64,000 nt of DNA from Paraburkholderia sp. Tr-20389 (GTDB lineage: Bacteria > Pseudomonadota > Gammaproteobacteria > Burkholderiales > Burkholderiaceae): NCBI RefSeq assembly GCF_017104565.1, contig NZ_JAAGPD010000024.1, positions 1 to 64,000 on the forward strand. The letters are read 5' to 3'. Below the pieces are notes generated by a model. It searched no databases. It was not told the origin of the DNA and saw only the letters and a list, made by a program, of their open reading frames with translations. A program made the translations under genes and the position numbers. Positions 27,769 to 34,439 of this stretch are shown piece by piece (positions within the stretch are counted from its first letter, which is position 1; each line of letters starts with the position of its first letter).

Positions 27769-27944
27769 AGCAATATCGGGCAATCGAGGCATTGTCTGGC
27801 AATGTGAAGCAATTTGCCGACATTCGATGTAAGGCGTGAAGAACTCGGCGAATGTGGATTTGAAATTTCATATTCGTGAGCCGTCATCCTTCATCGGGGA
27901 TTTCCCGGTCGGACGGAAACAATGAATTAGCGTTGCGGGGTTTT

Positions 27945-28631
27945 ATGAGAATTGCAGTTCTGGAGGAGACGCAGGCGCAAGCCGACTTCGTGTGCAGGAC
28001 CTTGTCGGCGGCGGGGCATACGTGTCATGCATTCGAGGACGGCCACGCACTCGTCAGGCAACTGCGCAGCCAGCCGTTCGATCTGCTCGTGCTGGATCGA
28101 CACGCGCCCGCGCTGTCGGGTGACGAGGTGCTGCGCTGGGTCCGTCAGAATCTCGCCGAGCGTCTGACCGTGCTGTTCATGACCCGCGCAAGCGATGTCG
28201 CGCATCAGGACGTCGACGCCGACGACTATCTCGTCAAGCCGGTGAGCGCGGCGGCGCTGCTCGCGCGCGTGGGCATGCTGCTGCGCGGTGCGTTTCAGCG
28301 GCAGCCGGTGGCCGACAAGGAAGTCTTCGGAGAGTACGAATTCGAGCCCGGCTCGAAGCGCGTTCATGTGCGCGGCAGTGCCGTCACGTTGACGCACAAG
28401 GAATTCGAATTGGCGCTGCTGCTGTTCAAGCATCTGAGCCGGCCGCTGTCGCGCTCGCATATTCTCGATGCGATCTGGAAGCAGGCGGCGGGCATCCCAT
28501 CGCGCACGATGGACACGCATGTGTCGATGCTGCGTTCGAAGCTCGGTCTGCGTCCCGAGAACGGCTATCGGCTGATGCCGATTTACGGCTATGGATACCG
28601 GCTCGAACGGATCGAGAAGGGCGAGGCTTGA
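27945..28631 (+). CDS. OmpR-type response regulator (orphan)
   Basis: The protein has 228 residues: receiver domain (1-120) and a winged-helix DNA-binding domain (about 125-225, with THKEFELALLLFKHLSRPLS and VSMLRSKLG). The phospho-acceptor is D51 in LLVLDRHAP and the conserved Lys is in DYLVKPV. The acidic pocket usually written EDD is E7-E8-T9 here, so one aspartate is conservatively changed and the other lost, which could alter metal binding or phosphorylation. No sensor kinase gene is adjacent. The start is the ATG at 27945; an upstream in-frame start would add 23 residues outside the fold. Confidence 0.88.
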   Translation: MRIAVLEETQAQADFVCRTLSAAGHTCHAFEDGHALVRQLRSQPFDLLVLDRHAPALSGDEVLRWVRQNLAERLTVLFMTRASDVAHQDVDADDYLVKPVSAAALLARVGMLLRGAFQRQPVADKEVFGEYEFEPGSKRVHVRGSAVTLTHKEFELALLLFKHLSRPLSRSHILDAIWKQAAGIPSRTMDTHVSMLRSKLGLRPENGYRLMPIYGYGYRLERIEKGEA

Positions 28632-28638
28632 TGAGCGC

Positions 28639-28667
28639 GTCTAGCGCCTTTTAAAGGCGTTCTAGAC
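28639..28667. terminator. Hairpin between convergent response-regulator and bluB genes
   Basis: GTCTAG-CGCCTTT pairs with AAAGGCG-(TT)-CTAGAC, giving a palindrome that spans the bluB stop codon. It has internal T/A tracts but no clean terminal U-run. Likely a shared terminator for the two convergent transcripts. Confidence 0.4.
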
Positions 28668-29357
28668 CGTCTCGCTCGCGTCGCCTTCCGGCTGCTTCTC
28701 GTTGCAGTCCGGCGGCGCTTCGGGCCACGTGTTTTCGAACAGACACGCAGCGAGCGGCCTGCGCGTGGCCCAGCCTTCGGTTTCGAGCATCGGTTCTCGA
28801 TAGAAATGTTCGACGTGCCCGAGGCAGAGCAGCGCAACGGGCCGTGCGCCTTCGGGCATGCCGAGCATCGCGCGCACTTCGTCGGCATCGAACAGCGATA
28901 CCCAGCCCATCCCCACACCTTCCGCACGCGCCGCGAGCCACATGTTCTGGATCGCGCATGCCACCGACGCGAGATCCATCTCGGGCAGCGTGCGCCGTCC
29001 GAAGACGTGCTTCTCGCGGCCGTCCATCAGCGCCATCACCAGCAGCTCGCCGCATTCGAGCATGCCTTCCACCTTGAGCTTCATGAACTCGTCGCGCCGC
29101 TTGCCGAGCGCGTCGGCCGTCAGCACGCGCTCGCGTTCGACGGCGGCGTGCAGGCGTTGCCGCAGCACGGGATCGGTGATGCGGCCGATCCGCCACGGCT
29201 GCATGTAGCCGACGCTCGGCGCGTGATGCGCGGCGTCGATCAGGCGCGCGAGCACGGCGGGATCGACGGGCGTGGGCACGAAGTGGCGCATGTCGCGCCG
29301 TTCGTAGATCGCGCGGTAGACGGCGGCGCGTTCGGCGTCGTTAAAAGGCTCGGCCAT
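28662..29357 (-). CDS. bluB: 5,6-Dimethylbenzimidazole synthase BluB
   Basis: This 231-residue nitroreductase-fold enzyme breaks down FMNH2 with oxygen to make dimethylbenzimidazole, the lower ligand of B12. The BluB hallmarks are visible: YRAIYERRDMRHFVP near the N-terminus, then APSVGYMQPWR, a conserved LPEMDLASVACAIQN segment and the GVGMGWVSLFD stretch. It is the last gene of the riboswitch-controlled operon cobA-cobE-cobO-cobB-bluB, overlapping the cobB end by 17 bp. Its presence means the strain makes true cobalamin aerobically. Confidence 0.93.
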   Translation of the reverse strand: MAEPFNDAERAAVYRAIYERRDMRHFVPTPVDPAVLARLIDAAHHAPSVGYMQPWRIGRITDPVLRQRLHAAVERERVLTADALGKRRDEFMKLKVEGMLECGELLVMALMDGREKHVFGRRTLPEMDLASVACAIQNMWLAARAEGVGMGWVSLFDADEVRAMLGMPEGARPVALLCLGHVEHFYREPMLETEGWATRRPLAACLFENTWPEAPPDCNEKQPEGDASETV

Positions 29358-30645
29358 GGAAGAGAGCGGCCGCGAAGGCCGGGTTCGACGGCCAGTAGCC
29401 GTGCATGTAAGTGGCGACGACGGGCCCCTGGCGATAGACCGCTTCGCCGGGCGCGTCGGACTGGGCGCGCGTCGCGTGGCGCACGGGTGCGAGCGGCGTG
29501 CTCACGCGCGAGTAGTGGAACGTGTGGCCCGTCAGCGTGCCGTGCACGGCGTCGTTCATCTGCTGCATGCCGAGCGCGGTGAAGCGCGTCTGCATGGCGG
29601 CGTCGCCGGGCAGCAAGCCGAGCATCGGCGTCGTGACACCGCGTGTATCGGTGACGCTGTCGAGCAGATACAGCATGCCGCCACACTCGGCGACGATGGC
29701 CCGGTTCGCATCCGCATGCGCACGGATCGTTGCCGCGCTGCGCGTGTTGGCCGCGAGCGCAGGCGCATGCAACTCGGGATAGCCGCCGGGCAAATAGAGC
29801 GCGTCGGCATCGGCGGGAACCGCTTCGTCGGCGAGCGGCGAGAAATACGTGAGACGTGCGCCGAGCGTTTCGAGCAGTTGCACGTTCGCCGGATAGATGA
29901 ACGAAAACGCGGCGTCGCGCGCAATCGCGATGTGCATGCCGTCGAGCAGACGCGGTAACGGCACTTCGTGCGCGTCGTCTTCGAACGTGACGGCGGGAGG
30001 CAACTGCGCGAGCGCCGTCGATGCGAGCGCATCGGCGGCACGATCGAGCCGCGCATCGAGATTGTCGATTTCGGCCGCTTGCAGCAGGCCCAGATGACGA
30101 TCGGGCAATTCGATCGCATCGCTGGCCGACAGATGGCCGAGCATCTTCAGATCGCGCGGCAAGGCTTCTTCGAGCATCTGCGCGTGGCGCGGCGAGCCGA
30201 CGCGGTTCGCGAACACGCCATGAAACGGTACGTCCTCGCGAAAGCGCGCGAGGCCGAACGCGACGGCGCCGAAGGTCTGCGCCATTGCCTTCGCCGAGAT
30301 CACGGCGGCGACGGGCACGTTGAACTTCGCGGCGAGGTCGGCGCTGCTCGGCGTGCCGTCGAACAGGCCCATCACGCCTTCGATCAGGATCAGATCCGCT
30401 TCGCGGGCGGCCTGCGCGAGCAGCGCACGGCATGCGCGTTCGCCGACCATCCACAGGTCGAGCGAGAGCACAGGCGCGCCGCTCGCGCGCGCGAGAATCA
30501 TCGGGTCCAGAAAGTCCGGGCCCGTCTTGAACACGCGCACGTCGCGCCCCATCCGCCGATGATGCCGCGCAAGCGCGGCCGTCACCGTCGTCTTGCCCTG
30601 GCCCGACGCCGGCGCGCTGATGAAGAGAGCGGGGCACGCGGGCAT
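29341..30645 (-). CDS. cobB: Cobyrinic acid a,c-diamide synthase
   Basis: This 434-residue glutamine-dependent amidotransferase amidates the a and c side chains (CobB in aerobic naming, CbiA in anaerobic). The N-terminal P-loop SAPASGQGKTTVTAAL binds ATP. The C-terminal class I glutaminase-like domain carries the Cys nucleophile in VAECGGMLYLLDS and a late His in YMHGYWPSNPAF. The length matches the family. It sits three bases after cobO and overlaps bluB. Confidence 0.93.
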   Translation of the reverse strand: MPACPALFISAPASGQGKTTVTAALARHHRRMGRDVRVFKTGPDFLDPMILARASGAPVLSLDLWMVGERACRALLAQAAREADLILIEGVMGLFDGTPSSADLAAKFNVPVAAVISAKAMAQTFGAVAFGLARFREDVPFHGVFANRVGSPRHAQMLEEALPRDLKMLGHLSASDAIELPDRHLGLLQAAEIDNLDARLDRAADALASTALAQLPPAVTFEDDAHEVPLPRLLDGMHIAIARDAAFSFIYPANVQLLETLGARLTYFSPLADEAVPADADALYLPGGYPELHAPALAANTRSAATIRAHADANRAIVAECGGMLYLLDSVTDTRGVTTPMLGLLPGDAAMQTRFTALGMQQMNDAVHGTLTGHTFHYSRVSTPLAPVRHATRAQSDAPGEAVYRQGPVVATYMHGYWPSNPAFAAALFHGRAF

Positions 30646-30648
30646 CGT

Positions 30649-31251
30649 TCAGAACTCCACGCCGCGCTGCGCCTTCACGTGCTGCTCGCGGTACGGATGC
30701 TTGACGAGGCGCATCTCGGTGACGAGATCGGCGGCTTCGACGAGGGCATCGGGCGCGTGGCGGCCCGTGATGACGACGTGCACCATCTCCGGCCTCGCGT
30801 TCACGACCTCGAGCACTTCATCGAGCGGAAGATATTCGTACTTCAGCACGGTATTCAACTCGTCGAGAATCACCATCTGATACTCGCCGCTTTCGATCAT
30901 GCGGCGTGCCTCGTTCCAGCCCTTGCGTGCCGTCGCGATGTCGGCCTCGCGGTCCTGCGTGTTCCAGGTGTAGCCGTCGCCCATCGTGACGAAATCGCAA
31001 TTCGCGACCGCGCCGAGAAAATCGCGCTCCGACGTATGCAGCGCGCCCTTGATGAACTGCACGACGCCGAGCTTCATACCGTGGCCGAGCACGCGCACGG
31101 CCATGCCGAACGCGGCCGTCGTCTTGCCCTTGCCCGTGCCCGTATTGACGATCAGCAGCCCTTTTTCGACGGTGGCCTGAGCCTGCTTCTTCTCGTGGCC
31201 CTCGCGGCGGCGCTGCGTCATGCGTGCATGCGATTCGGGATCGGTCTTCAT
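30649..31251 (-). CDS. cobO: Cob(I)yrinic acid a,c-diamide adenosyltransferase CobO
   Basis: This 200-residue CobA/CobO-type adenosyltransferase attaches the 5'-deoxyadenosyl group to Co(I) corrinoids. The P-loop NTGTGKGKTTAAFGMAV and the downstream VVQFIKG, LDELNTVLKY and VVITGRHAPDALVEAADLVTEM motifs are canonical. The ATG at 31251 overlaps the cobE stop (ATGA-type coupling). A longer in-frame form would overlap cobE substantially and is unlikely. Confidence 0.93.
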   Translation of the reverse strand: MKTDPESHARMTQRRREGHEKKQAQATVEKGLLIVNTGTGKGKTTAAFGMAVRVLGHGMKLGVVQFIKGALHTSERDFLGAVANCDFVTMGDGYTWNTQDREADIATARKGWNEARRMIESGEYQMVILDELNTVLKYEYLPLDEVLEVVNARPEMVHVVITGRHAPDALVEAADLVTEMRLVKHPYREQHVKAQRGVEF

Positions 31252-31667
31252 CGAGGTTCCTTGATTCTGGGTGTGTCGTTGGAATGGGGGTGTGCGGCAG
31301 CGCACGCGATGGCGACGGTGACGCCGTCGTTCACGCGTTTCGTGACGAGCAGACTGCCGCCGCGTGCGGCAAGCAGCGCGCACGGTTCGCAGACGCCGTC
31401 GACGCCGATCTGTTCGCGCACGACGGCGGACGCGCTGACGCGTGCGTCGAGCGTTGCGATCTGTTCGCGCGTGAAGGTGTGCAGCGGCAGCGCGTGCCGT
31501 GCGCAGAATTCGACGAGGCCGGCCTCGTCGGTTTTCGTATCGATCGACGCCACGGCGATCAATGCCGCGAACGGCAGCGTGTCGCCGAGCGCGTCGCGCA
31601 CGGCCGCTTCTATCTGTTGCGCCGACACGCCGCGCCGGCAGCCGATGCCCGCGATCAGCATCGTCAT
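31248..31667 (-). CDS. cobE: Cobalamin biosynthesis protein CobE (CbiG C-terminal domain)
   Basis: This 139-residue protein matches the C-terminal domain of CbiG: it opens with LIAGIGCRRGVSAQQIEAAV and has IASIDTK-like and VCEPCALLAA segments. In the anaerobic pathway CbiG opens the delta-lactone ring; in aerobic organisms CobE is essential but poorly understood. The remaining CbiG domains are fused to CobJ elsewhere in this window (53454-55172), so CbiG is split between operons. The gene overlaps both cobA and cobO by 4 bp. Confidence 0.85.
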   Translation of the reverse strand: MTMLIAGIGCRRGVSAQQIEAAVRDALGDTLPFAALIAVASIDTKTDEAGLVEFCARHALPLHTFTREQIATLDARVSASAVVREQIGVDGVCEPCALLAARGGSLLVTKRVNDGVTVAIACAAAHPHSNDTPRIKEPR

Positions 31668-32407
31668 GGCGCGGGCTGCGGCGAAGAGGCGTCGGAGGTT
31701 GCCAGCGACGCGACGCCGCCGATCACGACGATCGACGGCGAGCCGAGTCCGGCATCGGTCACGCGCCGCACGAGTTCATGCAAGGTCGCCGCGACGTGGC
31801 GCTGCTCGGGACGCGTCGCCGATTCGATGGCCGCGCAGGGTGTATCGGGCGGCATGTCGGCATCGAGCAGCGCGTCGACGATATCGCCGAGCCGGCGCAT
31901 GCCCATATAGATCACGAGCGTCATGTGTGTGGCGGCGAGCGCGCGCCAGTCCGCTTCGTGTTCGCCCGCGCCGTGGCCTGTGACGAAGACCACGCCCTGC
32001 GCGTGGTCGCGGTGCGTGACGGGAATGCCGATCGCGGCGGGCGCGGCGATGCCCGCCGTGATTCCGCTGATGATTTCGACGTGCACGCCCGCTGCCTGCA
32101 GCGCCTGCTGTTCTTCACCGCCGCGTCCGAACACGAACGGATCGCCGCCTTTGAGGCGCGCGACGCTGCGGCCCGCGCGCAGATGATCGAGCATCGTCGC
32201 GACGATTTCATGTTGCGGCGTCGAACTCTGACCGCCGCGTTTGCCGACATAGACGATCTGCGCGTCAGCGCGCGCGAACTGCAGCACTTCGGGATTGACG
32301 AGATCGTCGACGAGTACGACGTCGGCGAGCGCAAGCGTGCGCGCGGCCTTGAGCGTCAGCAGTTCGACGTCGCCGGGGCCGGCGCCGATCAGCCAGGCGC
32401 GGCTCAT
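31664..32407 (-). CDS. cobA: Uroporphyrinogen-III C-methyltransferase (SUMT)
   Basis: This 247-residue SAM-dependent methyltransferase converts uroporphyrinogen III to precorrin-2, the branch point to B12 and sirohaem. It has the N-terminal GAGPGDVELLTLKA, the RLKGGDPFVFGRGGEE motif specific to SUMT enzymes, and GITAGIAAPA. I start at the ATG at 32407 (MSRAWLIGAGPGD); the frame is open upstream into the leader. It is first in the operon, 170 bp downstream of a B12 riboswitch. Confidence 0.92.
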   Translation of the reverse strand: MSRAWLIGAGPGDVELLTLKAARTLALADVVLVDDLVNPEVLQFARADAQIVYVGKRGGQSSTPQHEIVATMLDHLRAGRSVARLKGGDPFVFGRGGEEQQALQAAGVHVEIISGITAGIAAPAAIGIPVTHRDHAQGVVFVTGHGAGEHEADWRALAATHMTLVIYMGMRRLGDIVDALLDADMPPDTPCAAIESATRPEQRHVAATLHELVRRVTDAGLGSPSIVVIGGVASLATSDASSPQPAP

Positions 32408-32576
32408 GGCAAAGAGAGCGCCGCGATGCGGGCGGGCGCTGATGGGTGACAGGTCATGCGATGGTGCGAGTGACGCGCGACGGCTGCAGTTTGCGTGAGC
32501 GTGCATCGCGCGTGGCGCTGGCGGCCGTTTCCCGCGGCTTCAGCGAATGGCGAATCTTCGTTCGCCCCCTTGCATC

Positions 32577-32803
32577 GGGCCGGTATCCGGGCTGGCGGCT
32601 CATCGCGTTCGCCTTCCCACCTGCGCGTTGCAGGCAGTGGCTTTGAACGCACTGCGCGGAAGGTGTTCTTTCCGCTCGCCGCGTGACCGTTGCGGGGACA
32701 GCACAGGCTGGGCGCATGGTGATCGCTTCGATGTTGCGACGACCGGGCGCTTCCCTGTTTCCCGTTTAACCGTGCGGACCTTGAAGCCCGTCCGCGCGGC
32801 ACC
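32577..32803 (-). promoter_or_regulatory. Cobalamin (AdoCbl) riboswitch upstream of cobA
   Basis: Reading the minus strand, the conserved elements occur in order: GGTGCC at 32803-32798; TTAAACGGGAAACAGGGAA; CTGTCCCCGCAACGGT; GCCACTG; GGGAAGGCG; and the B12-box region GCCAGCCCGGATACCGGCC, ending near 32577. Spacing fits the family. No U-rich terminator lies between it and cobA, only a GGCGAA/TTCGCC hairpin just downstream, so control may be translational or Rho-dependent. It should repress the five-gene cobA operon when B12 is plentiful. Confidence 0.93.
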
Positions 32804-32908
32804 CGATGCGCGCATACGATAGCACACGGGGCTGTGCGAGTCGCTCCCGAGTTTCTCCCATGCTTCCTTGACGCTACCTGCCTGCGGGCCTAAACTCGCA
32901 CGCACTCT

Positions 32909-33150
32909 GGTGCTCGCGCGCGCTGTCTGCGCGCGCAGTTAAACGGGAAATAGCGGGCCTCGCCATGCTTCACAGCGGCGGGCCAAACTATGCTGCTCCC
33001 CGCAACGGTAGGTGAAGGCATCGCGCAGACGATGCAGAGCCGGCCTCGCTGCATGTGCGTCCAATAGCGGCCCATGCGGAAAAATCCACTGCGCGAAAAC
33101 GCTCGCGCGGGAAGGAGAGGCGGCGCTTTCACCAGCCCGGATACCGGCCA
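32909..33150 (+). promoter_or_regulatory. Cobalamin riboswitch upstream of cobW
   Basis: On the plus strand: GGTGC (32909), GTTAAACGGGAA (32938-32949), GCTCCCCGCAACGGTAGG, CCACTG, GCGGGAAGGAG and the B12 box AGCCCGGATACCGGCC (about 33134-33149). It is arranged head to head with the cobA riboswitch, with only about 105 bp between them for two divergent promoters. It controls cobW-cobN-chlI-vwa. Confidence 0.93.
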
Positions 33151-33176
33151 GGGTAGACGCGCCACGCTGCGGGGAT

Positions 33177-33240
33177 GCGGCACGGCGTTCACGATTCCTC
33201 ATGCGTCGCCGCGCGGTTCTTACCGTGCCGCGCGGTTTTT
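33177..33240 (+). terminator. Riboswitch expression platform: terminator with competing antiterminator
   Basis: The terminator stem CCGCGCGG (33209-33216) pairs with CCGCGCGG (33228-33235) and is followed by TTTTTC. Upstream, GCGGCACGG (33177-33185) is exactly complementary to CCGTGCCGC (33223-33231), which includes the terminator's 3' arm, so the two structures exclude each other. This fits transcriptional attenuation by the preceding B12 aptamer before cobW. Confidence 0.85.
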
Positions 33241-33331
33241 CGTCCCCGTGCATCACTTACGACAGCGCGCGCCCGCTATGCGGCGCGCGACTTCAAGGTC
33301 ACTCGAACGACCTTCGAGCTACGGAGCCATC

Positions 33332-34429
33332 ATGCAGACTCAGATGCGCAAGATTCCCGTGACGATCGTCACGGGCTTTCTCGGCAGCGGCAAAACGACG
33401 TTGATGCGTCACATCCTTCAACACGCGGGCGGACTGCGCATCGCGGTGATCGTCAACGAGTTCGGCGAGCTGGGCATCGACGGTGAGATTCTCAAGGGCT
33501 GCGGCATCGGTTGCGACGAGAACGGCAATGAGACGGAAGGCCAGTTGTACGAGCTGGCCAACGGCTGCCTGTGCTGCACCGTGCAGGAAGAGTTCTTCCC
33601 TGTGATGGAGCAGCTCGTCGAACGGCGCGGGCAGATCGATCACGTGCTGATCGAAACGTCGGGCCTCGCGTTGCCGAAGCCGCTCGTGCAGGCGTTCAAC
33701 TGGCCGTCCATCAAGAACAGTTTCACCGTCGATGCCGTCGTCACCGTGGTCGAAGGTCCTGCCGTCGCGAGCGGGCAGTTTGCGGAAGATCCCGTTGCCG
33801 TCGACAAGCAGCGCAAGGCCGATCCCAATCTCGATCATGAATCGCCGCTGCACGAACTGTTCGAAGACCAGTTGTCGGCTGCCGATCTCGTGATTCTCAA
33901 CAAGACCGATCTGCTTGACGATGCACAACAGGCGAGCGTCGAGGCCGTGCTTCGAGAAGAGATTCCGCCGCAGGTGAAGGTGGTGCGCGCGACGATGGGG
34001 CAACTCGATCTGCACGCGCTGCTCGGACTCGAATCCGCATCGGAAGAGACGATTCATCTGCGCCACGACCATCACGGTTCCGCCGACGATCCCGAGCACG
34101 CCGATCATCACCACGACGAGTTCGATTCCGTGGTCGTCACGGCCGGCGCGCCGTCGCGCGACATCATGATCGCGGCGTTGCAGCGGGTGGTGGAAGGGCA
34201 CACGATCTATCGCGTGAAAGGCTTTGCCGCGCTGCCGGGCGCTCCGATGCGGCTCGTGATTCAGGGCGTGGGCCGACGCTTCGACAGCTATTTCGACCGG
34301 CGCTGGCAGCAGGGTGAAATCGATGCATCGGCGCTCAGCCGCTTCGTGCTGATCGGCGAAGATCTCGATCAGCCCACATTGCAGCGCGCGCTCGACGAAG
34401 CGCTCAGCACTCAGGCGCAACAGGTTTAA
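33332..34429 (+). CDS. cobW: CobW, COG0523 GTPase metal chaperone for cobalt
   Basis: This 365-residue G3E-family GTPase has P-loop GFLGSGKTT (residues 15-23), the COG0523 metal motif GCLCC (C79, C81, C82), a base-specificity LNKTD, and a His/Asp-rich stretch (HDHH, HADHHHDE near residue 250) likely to bind metal. It is thought to deliver or safeguard cobalt for the CobN chelatase, whose gene begins 10 bp later. The start at 33332 follows ACGGAG; the frame is open upstream through the riboswitch but is not coding there. Confidence 0.93.
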   Translation: MQTQMRKIPVTIVTGFLGSGKTTLMRHILQHAGGLRIAVIVNEFGELGIDGEILKGCGIGCDENGNETEGQLYELANGCLCCTVQEEFFPVMEQLVERRGQIDHVLIETSGLALPKPLVQAFNWPSIKNSFTVDAVVTVVEGPAVASGQFAEDPVAVDKQRKADPNLDHESPLHELFEDQLSAADLVILNKTDLLDDAQQASVEAVLREEIPPQVKVVRATMGQLDLHALLGLESASEETIHLRHDHHGSADDPEHADHHHDEFDSVVVTAGAPSRDIMIAALQRVVEGHTIYRVKGFAALPGAPMRLVIQGVGRRFDSYFDRRWQQGEIDASALSRFVLIGEDLDQPTLQRALDEALSTQAQQV

Positions 34430-34439
34430 GGGCGTTCCG

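Larger units (their letters stand above)
27081..27944. other. 864-bp intergenic region with palindromes and no clear gene
   Basis: The stretch is noticeably more AT-rich between about 27240 and 27450 than its neighbours. It contains several small inverted repeats: 27262-27282; CTCGCCA/TGGCGAG at 27313-27334; and a GATTTAAATC palindrome near 27376. Only short, doubtful frames occur. It may hold a long leader or regulatory region for the response regulator, a small RNA, or decayed genes. Confidence 0.5.

Noticed and set aside
33074-33331. Upstream in-frame extension of cobW through the riboswitch
   Set aside because: The extension would translate aptamer, terminator and antiterminator; the ATG at 33332 has a good ribosome site and the conserved N-terminus.
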